Source: Pirellulaceae bacterium (GTDB lineage Bacteria; Planctomycetota; Planctomycetia; Pirellulales; Pirellulaceae). Taken from it: a stretch of DNA of 64,000 bases. Both the position numbers and the translations under genes were made by a program. The stretch is taken from NCBI GenBank assembly GCA_026004775.1, contig BPJU01000003.1, positions 124,001-188,000 on the forward strand, read 5' to 3'. The notes beneath the pieces are model-generated. The model searched no databases and had not been told where the DNA came from. It saw only the letters and a program-made list of their open reading frames with translations. Below are positions 34,105 through 44,272 of the stretch, piece after piece (the stretch's first letter is position 1; the number at the start of each line of letters is the position of its first letter).

Positions 34105-35511
34105 ATGGCAGTCGGGCGGCGACGAGTCGGCATGGGGGTCCTTGCGCTTCTGGCCATCGGCTTCGCGCTGGCACAACCGTCAGTACAGGCCCATCAGACG
34201 GGCGACCTAACACCTGGCTGGGTAGTTCAAGAAGATTCGCCCAATCCGTCGCGTGACGACTCAGAAGAGCCGCGAAGCTGGCGTCGCTTGTGGTGGGGCT
34301 TTCAAGAGAACAACAACGGCCGGGCTCATCGATCGGTGCGTGAAGCCTTCCAGTCGGCTATCCGACAGGCGGCCGCCAGCACGGTCAAGATCTATTGTGG
34401 GCGAGTCCAGGTAGCCCAGGGAACAGTAATCGACTCCCATGGCTGGATACTCACCAAGGCCAGCGAACTGAAGTCCAACCCGGAGTGCCGGTTTGCTGAC
34501 GGGCGTACGCTGCCGGCCGAACTGGTCACAGAGAACAGTGAATTGGACTTGGCGCTGTTACGGGTGCCGGCTTCCGACCTGGTACCGATCGCCTGGCGCA
34601 CGGGCGACCCGCCGGCGGCCGGCAGTTGGCTGGTTTCGCCCGATACCGGTCAATTGCCGCTGGCGATCGGGGTGGTCAGCAATGAGCCGCGGGCGATTCC
34701 CATGCCGCGGGCCGTGCTGGGAATCATGCTGGCCAACGCAGAAAACGGCGTTCGCATCACCAGTGTCATGGAAGGCAGCCCGGCGGAGGAAGCTGGCTTG
34801 AAGGCCGACGATGTGGTGGTCGAATTGGACGGCAAGGCGGTCAGTTCCCAGGAAGAACTGGTCAATGCCATCAGGGCCCGCCGCCCCGGTGATCAAGTGA
34901 CGCTGGCATTTCTCCGGGAAGGAGAGAAACGGACTGTGACCGCCCGCCTGGTCGAAATCGATCGGCTCGGGCCGTCGCGCGAGCGGTTCCAGAATGCGTT
35001 GGGCGGGCCTCTGAGCCAACGACGGTGGGGATTTGCCGAAGTGCTGGAACACGATTCGGTGCTCCGCCCCAGTGACTGTGGAGGGCCGGTCGTCGATATC
35101 GACGGTAAGGCAGTGGGCATCAATATCGCTCGGGCCGGGCGTGTGGTCACGTATGCACTGCCGTATCGAGTGCTGGCTCCGTTTCTGGAAGAGGTCAAGT
35201 CGGGCAAGTTCGGCCCGGCCGGCGAACTGAACGAAAAACAGTTGGCCGTTCGGGTGCATCAATTGCGTCAGACCATTCAGGAGTTGACACGGCAGGTCGA
35301 TCGGTTGGCGAAACAGATCGAGGAAAAGAAACACGCATCAAGCCAGCAAGACTCGTCGAATGCCGACAACGAGCTATCGCAACTGGAAAAAGCGATGGCC
35401 GAAGCCAAGTCCCGGCTGGAGCGAACTTTGGCTGAATTGCGGCGTTACGAGAATCCCGAAGAAGTTTCGCAAGAGATGCCGGCGTCGGGCGATCCACCCG
35501 CCAATCGTTAG
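34105..35511 (+). CDS. HtrA-like pseudoprotease with PDZ and coiled-coil tail
   Basis: A 468-residue exported protein (signal region 'MGVLALLAIGFALAQPSVQA') related to the preceding HtrA. The catalytic His position, normally 'TAAH', reads 'ILTKASEL', and the 'GDSGG' motif reads 'PSDCGGPVVD', Ser replaced by Cys. A PDZ domain ('EEAGLKADDVVVELDGKAV') sits within the protease-like region and splits it. The C-terminal 100 residues form a coiled coil ('QLRQTIQELTRQVDRLAKQI'). It is therefore probably not a serine protease but a binding or scaffold partner. Whether the Cys could act as a nucleophile is open, but no His is available. Confidence 0.8.
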   Translation: MAVGRRRVGMGVLALLAIGFALAQPSVQAHQTGDLTPGWVVQEDSPNPSRDDSEEPRSWRRLWWGFQENNNGRAHRSVREAFQSAIRQAAASTVKIYCGRVQVAQGTVIDSHGWILTKASELKSNPECRFADGRTLPAELVTENSELDLALLRVPASDLVPIAWRTGDPPAAGSWLVSPDTGQLPLAIGVVSNEPRAIPMPRAVLGIMLANAENGVRITSVMEGSPAEEAGLKADDVVVELDGKAVSSQEELVNAIRARRPGDQVTLAFLREGEKRTVTARLVEIDRLGPSRERFQNALGGPLSQRRWGFAEVLEHDSVLRPSDCGGPVVDIDGKAVGINIARAGRVVTYALPYRVLAPFLEEVKSGKFGPAGELNEKQLAVRVHQLRQTIQELTRQVDRLAKQIEEKKHASSQQDSSNADNELSQLEKAMAEAKSRLERTLAELRRYENPEEVSQEMPASGDPPANR

Positions 35512-35592
35512 GAGCACCAGCGGTTGTAGTGAAGATTTTTCTGGCGCCGGAAAAATCCGGATGCCTAGGCCGGGCGTTTAGCGCGCGGAGGG

Positions 35593-36690
35593 TCACTTCC
35601 CCGATGTCGGGAGCGGGGGCAGCCGCTCCAGGAATGCCCGTACGGCGGCTGCCGGATCCGGAGCATTCCAGACGGCGTGGGACACGGCGATGCGCCGCAT
35701 TCCGGTGGCGAGCACTTTATCCAGGTTTTCCAACGTGATGCCGCCGATGGCGAAAGCCGGAAGAGCGCTCCGTTGCGCTATTTGCCTCAGGTAGTCGAGT
35801 CCAGCCAGCGTCGAGAAATTCTTCGTGGCAGACGGGAACGTGGGACCGCATCCGACGTAATCGGCCCCGTCGCGAACGGCTTCCTCGAATTGCGTGACGT
35901 TGTGCGTCGAGCATCCCACGAGCATCTGCGGGCCGACCAACCGCCGCACAACGGGGATGGGCAATTCTTCTTGTCCCACATGCACGCCGTCGGCGCTTGC
36001 GGCCACAGCCATATCCGGCCGGTCGTTGATGATCAACAAGGTGCGTGTGGCTTCACAAATCTCTCTTAATTGACAGGCACGCCGGAAAAGCTCGCGGTCA
36101 TCCAGAGCTTTGGCGCGCAGTTGCACGACATCCGGTTGGGCTTCGACGATTTTCCGGCATCTTTCCAGAAAATCCTGTGGATCGTCTCCGGCGCCGACCA
36201 ACACGTAGAGCCGCGCCGTTTGCAGCAACTGCCGCCGCGGTAGCTGGACAGAGCTCAACGCACTTTGAAGTTCGTAGCAGCGATAGCGCAACACTTTGAT
36301 GGCTTCGGCCACGGCCGGGTCAAGCAGCTTGGTAAATTCTTCCAGGGATCGCAGCGCCTCTTGGACCCGTTTCCAGTTGGCGGCCACGACGTCCGCAACG
36401 TCGCCGCGGTGTTTTTCCTGGTCCGTGGTGAGCTCGCGCCCCACGTCGCAACCCGTATTTCTCGCCGCCAGCATGTGGGGCAAAAACGGCCGCAGCGTTC
36501 GGTCAAGGTCGTGACGCAACCGCTTGAGAGCTTCGGTGGTCGTCGGGTCATCCAGCACGAATCGGGCGTGATCCTCCAGCACCCGCAGCCCTTCGGTGGC
36601 GCGGTTCAGGTTGGCATCCAGTAGCCTGAGGATTCCGGTGTGCTGTTGGACAGATAGTCCTGGAGGTTCGGCGGGTTGGGGGAAACTCAT
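35593..36690 (-). CDS. thiE: Thiamine-phosphate synthase fused to a ThiD2-like domain
   Basis: Two domains. Residues 1-140 ('LDANLNRATEGLRVLEDHAR', 'HDLDRTLRPFL', 'VVAANWKRVQEALRSLEEF') match the ThiD2-like helical domain that often precedes ThiE. Residues 155-360 are a ThiE TIM barrel with 'VQLRAKALDDRELFRRA', 'LIINDRPDMAVAASADGVHVGQEELP', in two parts, and 'GCGPTFPSATKNF'. ThiE joins HMP-PP and the thiazole phosphate to make thiamine phosphate. ThiD2 is thought to supply the HMP kinase step; that is family knowledge I have not verified here. Start options are 36690 and 36723. Confidence 0.9.
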   Translation of the reverse strand: MSFPQPAEPPGLSVQQHTGILRLLDANLNRATEGLRVLEDHARFVLDDPTTTEALKRLRHDLDRTLRPFLPHMLAARNTGCDVGRELTTDQEKHRGDVADVVAANWKRVQEALRSLEEFTKLLDPAVAEAIKVLRYRCYELQSALSSVQLPRRQLLQTARLYVLVGAGDDPQDFLERCRKIVEAQPDVVQLRAKALDDRELFRRACQLREICEATRTLLIINDRPDMAVAASADGVHVGQEELPIPVVRRLVGPQMLVGCSTHNVTQFEEAVRDGADYVGCGPTFPSATKNFSTLAGLDYLRQIAQRSALPAFAIGGITLENLDKVLATGMRRIAVSHAVWNAPDPAAAVRAFLERLPPLPTSGK

Positions 36691-36951
36691 AAGCTGTCGC
36701 CGATCCGGCTGACGGAGACTCACTTGGAGAGCAACCGTTAAAGCTTAACCACTGTTACAGGAACCATTTGACGTTGCTTTACCGTTCCTATGCATTGTAG
36801 CGGAGACTCGCATTGTAAATCCAAGGGGCTTGGCGACTTGGCTTGATGCATCAGAAGCTCAGGGGTAGAATTGCTCAGGTGGAATTGTGCCGCCCGCATA
36901 GACGTTTAAGAAAGGGGGGCACATGAGCATGGAGGCGGGAGTCGGTAGCGG

Positions 36952-37575
36952 ATGCGCCTGTGGCGAGCCTTAGCGTCGATTTGGCCGGGAGGCCGGCGGT
37001 TGGTCCGCGACGGAGCCGGCGACGCGTTTTGGCTGGCCGGTGGGTTTGCCATGCTGGTCAACGCAGCGATCTACCTCGAATGGGTCGCTCCCGATGCGTT
37101 CATACCTTCCGTTCGCGTCCTGGCATGGATTTGCGTAGGGGCCTATTGGGTTTGGGCCTATCAATCGGATCGAGCACGGGCCGAGCAGGGATTTATCGCC
37201 GGGGATGACCAGCACGAGACTACGTTCCGCCAGGCGCAGAAGGCGTATTTGCAACGCGACTGGTCTGGGGCCGAACGGCTGCTGCGGAAGCTGCTGGCCA
37301 ACGTGGCAGACGATCTGGAGGCACGGCTTTTGCTGGTGAGTGTATTACGGCGAGCGGGGAGGCGTGAGGAGGCCCTTCGTGAATTGCGGCGTGTGGGCCG
37401 GCGGCCCGGCAGCCATCGATGGCAGTGGGAGCTGGAGCGCGAGCGGCAGCTCCTGGAAGCCGTGATGCCGGTCGATGCGATTAGGTGTCGCACGTTGCCG
37501 CTTCAGCCGGTGCTGCCCCAGATGGGAGAATCGCCTCCGCCCGGCGATGTCCAGGCGTCGCGGCGGGCCGCCTGA
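36952..37575 (+). CDS. Membrane protein with TPR-like domain
   Basis: Two N-terminal TM helices ('AFWLAGGFAMLVNAAIYLEW', 'VRVLAWICVGAYWVWAY') precede a short TPR-like helical repeat ('FRQAQKAYLQRDWSGAERLL', 'DLEARLLLVSVLRRAGRREE') and a Pro-rich tail. I recognise no specific family. A stronger ribosome-binding site (AAAGGGGGG) precedes an ATG at 36923 in another frame that ends after 16 codons, so the start here may be reached by coupling, or the region may hold an indel. The 215 bp after it is empty, then clpC begins. Confidence 0.55.
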   Translation: MRLWRALASIWPGGRRLVRDGAGDAFWLAGGFAMLVNAAIYLEWVAPDAFIPSVRVLAWICVGAYWVWAYQSDRARAEQGFIAGDDQHETTFRQAQKAYLQRDWSGAERLLRKLLANVADDLEARLLLVSVLRRAGRREEALRELRRVGRRPGSHRWQWELERERQLLEAVMPVDAIRCRTLPLQPVLPQMGESPPPGDVQASRRAA

Positions 37576-37790
37576 GGCGGAAGATGGTGCAGCAGTGGCG
37601 AGCGTTTTCCGACCACCACCGCGACAGGAAGTCGCCTGTATGCGATAATAAAGGAAAGATTTTTCAGAACGACGAAAAGCGATTACCGTCCGAACAGGCG
37701 TGGCCGGTGTTGGGCAGGAAGGGTTCGAGCAGGGAAGAGCGAGCCGATTGCTGGCGGACGGATTGAGAGCCTCGAGAGGAGGGCACTTCC

Positions 37791-40322
37791 ATGTACGAAC
37801 GATTTACGGATCGAGCCCGCAAGGTGATGCAGCTTGCCAATCAGGAAGCGCAGCGTTTCAACCACGAGTACATCGGCACGGAGCACATCTTGCTTGGGTT
37901 GGTCAAGGAGGGCAGCGGTGTTGCCGCCAACGTGTTGAAGAATCTGGACGTGGATCTGCGCCGCATCCGGCAGGAGGTGGAGAAGCTGGTGCAGAGTGGT
38001 CCTGAGATGGTGACGATGGGCAAGCTGCCGCAAACTCCGCGGGCCAAGAAAGTGCTGGAGTACGCAATGGAGGAAGCCCGCAATCTGAACCACAATTACG
38101 TGGGCACGGAGCACATTCTGCTGGGGCTGCTGCGGGAGCAGGAGGGGGTGGCGGCTCAGGTGCTGATGAATCTCGGGTTGAAGTTGGAGGACGTGCGTGA
38201 GGAAGTGCTCAACTTGCTCGGGCACGGCATTGAAGGTGACGAGGGCACGCGGGGCGGGCGCGATTTTGGTATGGGAGAGTCTCAGGCAGCCAAAGCCAGC
38301 AAATCCAAGACGCCGGCTCTGGATAGCTTCGGCCGCGATCTTACGGAATTGGCTCGCCAAGGCAAGCTCGATCCGGTGATTGGACGCGAGCGGGAGATCG
38401 AGCGGGCGATCCAGATTCTCTGCCGCCGCACCAAAAACAACCCGGTGCTGCTCGGTGAGGCCGGTGTGGGCAAGACGGCGATCGTGGAAGGTTTTGCCCA
38501 GCGGGTCGTCAGCGGCGACGTGCCGGAACTGCTGGCCGACAAGCGGATTGTGGTGTTGGACCTGGCGATGATGGTCGCCGGCACGAAGTACCGCGGGCAG
38601 TTCGAAGAGCGGATCAAGGCGGTGATGAATGAGGTGCGGCGTGCACGCAACACCATCTTGTTTATCGACGAATTGCATACGCTGGTAGGTGCCGGCGGCG
38701 CCGAGGGTGCGATCGACGCAGCCAACGTCCTGAAGCCGGCGTTGGCTCGAGGCGAAATCCAGTGCATCGGGGCCACCACACTGGACGAATACCGCAAGTA
38801 CATCGAAAAGGACAGCGCTCTGGCACGCCGGTTCCAGGAGATCATCGTCGAACCGACCACCAAGGAGGAGACGATCGCAATTTTGAGGGGGCTGCGCGAG
38901 CGGTATGAAGAGCATCATCGGGTGCAGATTACCGACGACGCAATCCGCGCGGCCGTCGAGCTGTCCGAACGTTACGTGACGGCTCGGTGCCTACCCGACA
39001 AGGCGATCGACGTGATCGACGAGGCGGGGGCACGCGTGCGGTTGCGGGCCATGACGCGGCCACCCGACCTGAAGGAGATCGACGAGCAGGTCGAGCGACT
39101 GAACCGCGAGAAAGAAGAAGCAGTGGCCAACCAGGACTTCGAAAAAGCCGCTGCTTTACGCGATCAGGCAGATAAGCTCAAGCGCAAGAAAGAACAGATC
39201 ACCCGCGAATGGCGCGAAAAATCGCGCTCCACCGACGGCGTGGTCGACGAAGAAGTGGTTGCCGAAGTCGTCTCGCGCATGACCGGTATCCCGCTTACCC
39301 GACTGTCCACCGAGGACAGCCTGCGGCTGATGAAAATGGAAGAGGAGCTGCATAAGCGGGTGGTCAGCCAGGATCAGGCGGTGCATGCGGTGGCGAAAGC
39401 CGTCCGCCGCAGCCGCAGCGGCTTGAAAGATCCGCGCCGGCCTACCGGTTGCTTCATCTTTGCCGGCCCGACCGGCGTCGGTAAAACGCTGCTGGCCAAG
39501 GCACTGGCCGAATTCATGTTCGGTGATCCGGACGCGCTGGTGCATATCGACATGAGCGAATACATGGAGAAGCACAATGTCAGCCGTCTGATCGGGGCTC
39601 CTCCGGGATACGTCGGCTACGAGGAAGGCGGACAACTAACCGAAAAAATCCGCCGCCGGCCTTATTCGGTCGTGCTGCTGGACGAAATCGAAAAAGCCCA
39701 TCCGGACGTCTTCAACATGCTGCTGCAGGTGATGGAAGAAGGGAGGCTTACGGACAGCTTCGGCCGCCGTGTCGACTTCCGGAACACGATTCTGATCATG
39801 ACCACCAACGCCGGAGCCGAGGCGATCAAGAACGAAACCCAATTCGGGTTCCATCGCCAGGATCCGGACTCGTCCTACGAAAACATGAAACAGCGGGTGA
39901 CCGAACACATCGAAAAAGTGTTCCGCCCCGAATTCCTCAACCGGCTGGATGACATCATCGTCTTCCGGCACTTGACGAAGGAGGATCTGAAGCAGGTGGT
40001 CGAGATGGAGTTGGCCAAGGTGCGCGAACGGCTGGCCGAACGCGGCTTGACACTGGAGTTGACCGACGAGGCCAAGGAATTTCTGATCCGCAAAGGCTCG
40101 AACACCGACTACGGGGCTCGCCCGCTGCGTCGGGCCATCGAAAACTACGTAGAAGACCCGTTGTCGGAAGAGCTGTTGCGCGGTGAATTCCAAGGCTGCA
40201 ACACCATCGTCATCGAAGGTGTCAAGGACGACAACGACAAAGTGATTCGGTTGAACTTCCGCGGCATGAACCGCAGCCAGAAGCCAGAAGAGGTGGCCGC
40301 CACCAGCGGCGCCGACAGTTAG
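37791..40322 (+). CDS. clpC: ATP-dependent Clp protease ATP-binding subunit ClpC
   Basis: An 843-residue Hsp100 unfoldase. It has two N-terminal Clp-N repeats (residues 1-150), AAA+ domain D1 with Walker A 'GEAGVGKT' and Walker B 'ILFIDELH', a UVR motif near 430 ('[18 protein letters not shown]') that marks ClpC rather than ClpA or ClpB, and D2 with 'GPTGVGKT' and '[13 protein letters not shown]'. A GAGAGGAGG ribosome-binding site precedes the ATG at 37791. An intrinsic terminator follows at 40373. It feeds proteins to ClpP, which is not in this window. I see no CIRCE element in the 215-bp upstream gap. Confidence 0.97.
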   Translation: MYERFTDRARKVMQLANQEAQRFNHEYIGTEHILLGLVKEGSGVAANVLKNLDVDLRRIRQEVEKLVQSGPEMVTMGKLPQTPRAKKVLEYAMEEARNLNHNYVGTEHILLGLLREQEGVAAQVLMNLGLKLEDVREEVLNLLGHGIEGDEGTRGGRDFGMGESQAAKASKSKTPALDSFGRDLTELARQGKLDPVIGREREIERAIQILCRRTKNNPVLLGEAGVGKTAIVEGFAQRVVSGDVPELLADKRIVVLDLAMMVAGTKYRGQFEERIKAVMNEVRRARNTILFIDELHTLVGAGGAEGAIDAANVLKPALARGEIQCIGATTLDEYRKYIEKDSALARRFQEIIVEPTTKEETIAILRGLRERYEEHHRVQITDDAIRAAVELSERYVTARCLPDKAIDVIDEAGARVRLRAMTRPPDLKEIDEQVERLNREKEEAVANQDFEKAAALRDQADKLKRKKEQITREWREKSRSTDGVVDEEVVAEVVSRMTGIPLTRLSTEDSLRLMKMEEELHKRVVSQDQAVHAVAKAVRRSRSGLKDPRRPTGCFIFAGPTGVGKTLLAKALAEFMFGDPDALVHIDMSEYMEKHNVSRLIGAPPGYVGYEEGGQLTEKIRRRPYSVVLLDEIEKAHPDVFNMLLQVMEEGRLTDSFGRRVDFRNTILIMTTNAGAEAIKNETQFGFHRQDPDSSYENMKQRVTEHIEKVFRPEFLNRLDDIIVFRHLTKEDLKQVVEMELAKVRERLAERGLTLELTDEAKEFLIRKGSNTDYGARPLRRAIENYVEDPLSEELLRGEFQGCNTIVIEGVKDDNDKVIRLNFRGMNRSQKPEEVAATSGADS

Positions 40323-40372
40323 TCGATCACATAAAACCATCGACGAACCGCTTGCGTTCGGGCAATTCAGAG

Positions 40373-40403
40373 AACCTCCCGGTCTGCCCCGGGAGGTTTT
40401 TTT
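40373..40403 (+). terminator. Intrinsic terminator after clpC
   Basis: A perfect 10-bp stem, AACCTCCCGG (40373-40382) with CCGGGAGGTT (40389-40398), a 6-nt loop TCTGCC, and a run of T residues at 40397-40403. It lies 51 bp after the clpC stop and overlaps the first codons of the longest open frame of the next gene, so that gene must start further downstream. Confidence 0.9.
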
Positions 40404-40581
40404 GTTGGGCTCTGCGGAAACGGCCATTGGCCAGCCGAAAACTCTTGCCCAGTTTATCTGGTTTCAGCTTGGCAGTAGTGAGCGTCACGGATACTTTGAA
40501 GAGTATGCCGGTCTGGCGACGACGATCGACGATGAGTGCGATCGGTCAAGTGGGGCGCCGAGTTTCTGCGCCTGGTTAGCG

Positions 40582-41463
40582 ATGGAGTTCCGGACCGTGG
40601 CCCGAATGCGAGTGTCGGCCCGCAGTTCTCACAGCGGCTTTGCCGCCGCCCTGGAGCAGTGGTTCGTCGATTGGGGTGAGTTTGTACTGGACAGTGTGTC
40701 GGCCGTGGGTGATTTTGCACTCTTTTGTGCCCGCACCTTCCAGTGGTTGGTGCTCAAATGCCCCCGGCGATCCGTGCTGTTACCGAATTTTTATCAGGTG
40801 GGGGTGCGGAGCCTGCCGGTGATCGCACTTTCGGGCACTTTTATCGGCATGGTGTTGGCGGTACAGAGCTATTTTCAATTCCGGCAATTGGGGCTGGAGA
40901 CGCGGTTGGGGGCGGTGATCAACATGTCGCTGGTGCGCGAATTGGGCCCGGTGCTGGCCGCCACCATGCTGGCCGGCCGCGTCGGTAGCGCGATGGCCGC
41001 TGAACTGGGAACCATGCGGGTCACCGAACAGATCGACGCCTTGGCCGCCATGGGAGCCAATCCGATCCAATACCTGGTAGTGCCCCGCTTCCTGGCCAGC
41101 GTCTTTCTGATACCGGCTCTTACCGTGATGGCCGACTTCATGGGCATCGTGGGAGGCTACTTTTACTGTGTGATCATTCTGGGGATCGATGCACACCACT
41201 ACTATACTAACAGCGCCCAGTTTGTGGGCGGGTTCGATCTTTTTACCGGGATATTCAAGAGCGTTTTTTTCGGAGGCACGATTTCGCTTATTAGTTGTTA
41301 CCGCGGGTTCTATTCGGCGGGGGGAGCCGAAGGTGTGGGGCGAGCCGCCACGGCGGCCTTCGTCTACTCGTTCGTGCTCATCCTGGCCGAAGACCTGCTT
41401 TTCAATATCGTGCTGGATGCGATCTACCATGCTCTCTGGCCGCAAGGAGCGAAGTTGATTTAA
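40582..41463 (+). CDS. mlaE: MlaE-family ABC permease
   Basis: Polytopic membrane protein of the MlaE family: 'LSGTFIGMVLAVQSYFQF', 'SLVRELGPVLAATMLAGRVGSAMAAELGTMRVTEQIDAL', in parts, and 'PNPIQYLVVPRF'-like 'GANPIQYLVVPRF' are the family signature. With MlaF and MlaD it forms an inner-membrane complex that moves phospholipids between the membranes. The frame is open back to 40402 but that would run through the terminator, so I chose ATG 40582; ATG 40606 is also possible. It is followed 4 bp later by the ATPase gene. Confidence 0.92.
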   Translation: MEFRTVARMRVSARSSHSGFAAALEQWFVDWGEFVLDSVSAVGDFALFCARTFQWLVLKCPRRSVLLPNFYQVGVRSLPVIALSGTFIGMVLAVQSYFQFRQLGLETRLGAVINMSLVRELGPVLAATMLAGRVGSAMAAELGTMRVTEQIDALAAMGANPIQYLVVPRFLASVFLIPALTVMADFMGIVGGYFYCVIILGIDAHHYYTNSAQFVGGFDLFTGIFKSVFFGGTISLISCYRGFYSAGGAEGVGRAATAAFVYSFVLILAEDLLFNIVLDAIYHALWPQGAKLI

Positions 41464-41467
41464 GGTC

Positions 41468-42310
41468 ATGTCCCGCACTACGCCCGAAAAACCCCTGCTG
41501 GAAGTCCGCGGTCTTACGGTACGGTTCGGCCGGCATCAGGTGCTGCGCGACATCAACCTGCGTATCGAAGCCGGCCAGTCGGTGGCCGTAATCGGGGAAA
41601 GCGGCTGCGGCAAGACGGTCTTCCTGAAGTGCCTGATCGGTCTGATCCGGCCCACACAGGGTGAAGTATGTTTCGACGGGCAGAACCTTTTTGCGCTTTC
41701 GCCGGCAGCCCTCAACCAGTTGCGCACCCGATACGGCTTTGTATTCCAACAAGCCGCTCTGTTCGACAGCCTTTCGGTGGGGGAAAACGTCGCCTTCCCG
41801 CTTCGCGAACACACCAATTACTCGTCACAGCATATCCGTCAGATCGTCATCAGTCGCCTGGCAGACGTAGGATTGCCCGAATCCGTAGCGGAAAAGTATC
41901 CGGCGGAACTGTCGGGAGGTATGCGCAAGCGAGTGGGGCTGGCACGCGCTTTGGTGCTCGATCCGGAAATCATCCTTTATGACGAACCGACCACCGGCTT
42001 GGATCCGATCATGAGCGACGTGATCAATGAACTGATCCTCCAGACTCGCCTGCGCTATCGGGTTACCAACGTCATCGTCACTCACGACATGGCCTCGGCA
42101 CGCAAAGTAGCCGACCGTGTAGTGATGTTTTATCCGGTGCATCGGTTGTCCGAGCACGAGTCGCAGATCGTATTCGACGGGCCGCCCAGTGCTCTGGAGC
42201 ATGCCGAAGACCGCCGGGTGCGGCAGTTTGTACGAGGCGAAGCAGGTGAGCGGCTGATGGAATTGCGAGAACTTGGCAGTGGAGCCTGGCAATGGACGAG
42301 CGGGTCTTGA
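41468..42310 (+). CDS. mlaF: MlaF-type ABC ATP-binding protein
   Basis: ABC ATPase with Walker A 'GESGCGKT' near residue 40, a Q-loop 'YGFVFQQAALFDSL', signature 'LSGGMRKRVGLARAL' and Walker B 'ILYDEPTTGLDP'. The 'LSGGM.KR' signature and the following permease/MCE partners identify the MlaF branch. Length 280 with a C-terminal extension after the usual end. It overlaps the MCE gene by 19 bp. Confidence 0.93.
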   Translation: MSRTTPEKPLLEVRGLTVRFGRHQVLRDINLRIEAGQSVAVIGESGCGKTVFLKCLIGLIRPTQGEVCFDGQNLFALSPAALNQLRTRYGFVFQQAALFDSLSVGENVAFPLREHTNYSSQHIRQIVISRLADVGLPESVAEKYPAELSGGMRKRVGLARALVLDPEIILYDEPTTGLDPIMSDVINELILQTRLRYRVTNVIVTHDMASARKVADRVVMFYPVHRLSEHESQIVFDGPPSALEHAEDRRVRQFVRGEAGERLMELRELGSGAWQWTSGS

Positions 42311-43410
42311 GTTTCCGAGTGGGCGTCGTCGTCGTCGCCGCCATCACAGTGACGGTGATCCTGGTCTTCCTGTTCGCCACCGGGCCTCAAACATTGGGGC
42401 CTACCTATACGGTGAAAATCCGCTTCCCCAGAGCTCCCGGGGTAAGCGTCAACACACCGGTGCGCAAGAGTGGCATCACCATCGGACGAGTAACCAAAGT
42501 CGATCTTCTGGCCGAAGGTGGTGTGCTGCTGACGCTGCGTCTGGACAAGGACAAACCCGTTCGGCTTAACGAATATCCCCGCATCAGCACCGGTTCGCTG
42601 GTGACCGGCGATGCGGTGGTGGAATTCGTGCTGAACGAAGCTGACCCGAACACCCAACTCCTGAAAGACGGCGATTACTTGACCAACGGCCAGGTTGCAG
42701 GCGACCCGTTCGAGGTGTTGCTCGGCTTGGAACAGCGGATGGCCGGGGCATTCAGCTCGATCGAAGAAGCCGCCAACCGCGCCTCAGTCATCCTGGAGAA
42801 CCTTCAATGGCTCGGTTCCGACCGCGCACGGTTCCAGGAATTACTGGCCAAGACCGAATCGGCGATCAACAGCTTTGACCGTGCCATGAGCTCGATCGAT
42901 GCCGTGCTGGGCGACCAGCAGTTGCGGGACGAATTGCGGCGAGCCTTGGCCGATCTGCCGGGCGTTTTCCAGGAAGCGCGAAGGACGCTGGAACAGACCC
43001 GCACCACACTCGGCAACTTCGATCAGGTGACCCGACGCGCGGAATCGAACCTGGCGAACCTGGAAAAATTCACTACACCGCTGGCCGAACGAGGTGAGAG
43101 GATCGTGGCCAGCATCGAGGGCAGTGCCGACAACTTGGACACGCTGCTCCAGCAAATCGTCCACCTCATGGACGGCATCAACCAGCGGCAAGGAACTCTG
43201 GGCAAATTGGTTTACGAAGACGACGTCTACAACAAGGTCCTCACGGCGGTGGAGGACCTCCAGAATGTCGTGCGGCAGTTGCGCCCCGTGGTGAACGACA
43301 TCCGCGTCTTTACCGACAAAATCGCCCGTGATCCCAGCCAATTGGGCGTACGCGGTGCTTTGGAGAATCGTCCGACCGGCTTGAAAGGATCGATTCTGTT
43401 GGAGCGGTAG
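42292..43410 (+). CDS. mlaD: MlaD-family MCE protein
   Basis: An N-terminal TM anchor ('FRVGVVVVAAITVTVILVFLF' in part) is followed by an MCE domain (about residues 38-115, 'VRKSGITIGRVTKVDLL') and a 200-residue helical tail ('NRASVILENLQWLGSDRARF', 'LEQTRTTLGNFDQVTRRAES'). MCE proteins form a hexameric ring that binds lipid. In Gram-negative planctomycetes this would trade lipids with the outer membrane. The long helical tail distinguishes it from short E. coli MlaD (183 aa) and resembles the longer MCE proteins. No gene for MlaC, MlaB or MlaA is adjacent. Confidence 0.9.
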   Translation: MDERVLSFRVGVVVVAAITVTVILVFLFATGPQTLGPTYTVKIRFPRAPGVSVNTPVRKSGITIGRVTKVDLLAEGGVLLTLRLDKDKPVRLNEYPRISTGSLVTGDAVVEFVLNEADPNTQLLKDGDYLTNGQVAGDPFEVLLGLEQRMAGAFSSIEEAANRASVILENLQWLGSDRARFQELLAKTESAINSFDRAMSSIDAVLGDQQLRDELRRALADLPGVFQEARRTLEQTRTTLGNFDQVTRRAESNLANLEKFTTPLAERGERIVASIEGSADNLDTLLQQIVHLMDGINQRQGTLGKLVYEDDVYNKVLTAVEDLQNVVRQLRPVVNDIRVFTDKIARDPSQLGVRGALENRPTGLKGSILLER

Positions 43411-43532
43411 GCTGCTGGCGGTAACCTGGACCCGGCCCGAGCGGCAGGCAGGCAGACGACCGGCTGCATCGCCGCTGGGGCTCGTCGCGAAGGCAGCACG
43501 AAGGCACCGACCTTGCCAGGCAAAGCCCCGGC

Positions 43533-44027
43533 TTACGAACTCGGCGGGGCAATCGGCGTGCCGGATGCTGCACCGGGTGGCACAGCCGATGGCAGCGGTG
43601 CCACGACTCCTGTGGCCGCCCCTTGGCGCAACTGTTCCGCACGCCCGATCAGTTTTTCGGGTTGTACGGTAGCTCGGGGAACGAGCTGGAATTCGACGAT
43701 CCGCTCGTCACGGATTTCACGCGGCCAGAGGTTTTCGGTGAGAAAATCCAGCACCGGCCACTGATACCACGGCGGTGAAAATGTGCGGGAAGCCTGTACC
43801 GTCTCGTAACCGTCTTTGGTGATCACGAAATTCCGGGTGCCGTAGTAGGTGAACGGCGTCGAGACGGGTGAGGTGCCGATTTCGCGCTGATCGACATAGA
43901 CGGTGGCCCCGGGCGGGTCCGTGCGAATCGTCATCCGCCGGCGGACGCAGCCCGGGTTCCCGACGGTTTCCAGCAGCACGACCGCCGCCAGCAGCCATGG
44001 CAATTTGCCGCTTGTATTCATGGGCAT
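43533..44027 (-). CDS. PEGA-domain lipoprotein-like protein
   Basis: Exported protein with a signal region ('LPWLLAAVVLLETVGNPGC') that ends in Cys, a possible though non-canonical lipobox (N-P-G-C). Next comes a PEGA domain (about residues 33-75, 'RTDPPGATVYVDQREIGTSP' and 'VITKDGYETV'), which is a surface beta-domain found in planctomycetes. A Pro/Ala-rich tail follows. It converges with mlaD. Confidence 0.75.
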   Translation of the reverse strand: MPMNTSGKLPWLLAAVVLLETVGNPGCVRRRMTIRTDPPGATVYVDQREIGTSPVSTPFTYYGTRNFVITKDGYETVQASRTFSPPWYQWPVLDFLTENLWPREIRDERIVEFQLVPRATVQPEKLIGRAEQLRQGAATGVVAPLPSAVPPGAASGTPIAPPSS

Positions 44028-44272
44028 GTGGCTTGCACAAAGAAGTATCCGGCCACTAACTAAGCCGCGACAGTATAGCTGCGGTCCGCCGCTGGTGCCA
44101 GCCGAAATTCACACGGCCGGCACTTGTTCCCCCCACGGACGCCCCCCGGCCCTCGCGTAAGCCACGCATTTCACCCGATCAAGGCTATACCGCCCTACGG
44201 GGTTCGGATTAGAATTCAAGAACTAGCCGGCAAGCCGCAGAGTGAAACCCAAGTGCCGGGCGGGACTGGTTG

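Noticed and set aside
37576-37790. CIRCE or other heat-shock operator before clpC
   Set aside because: No inverted repeat of the CIRCE type was found in the gap.
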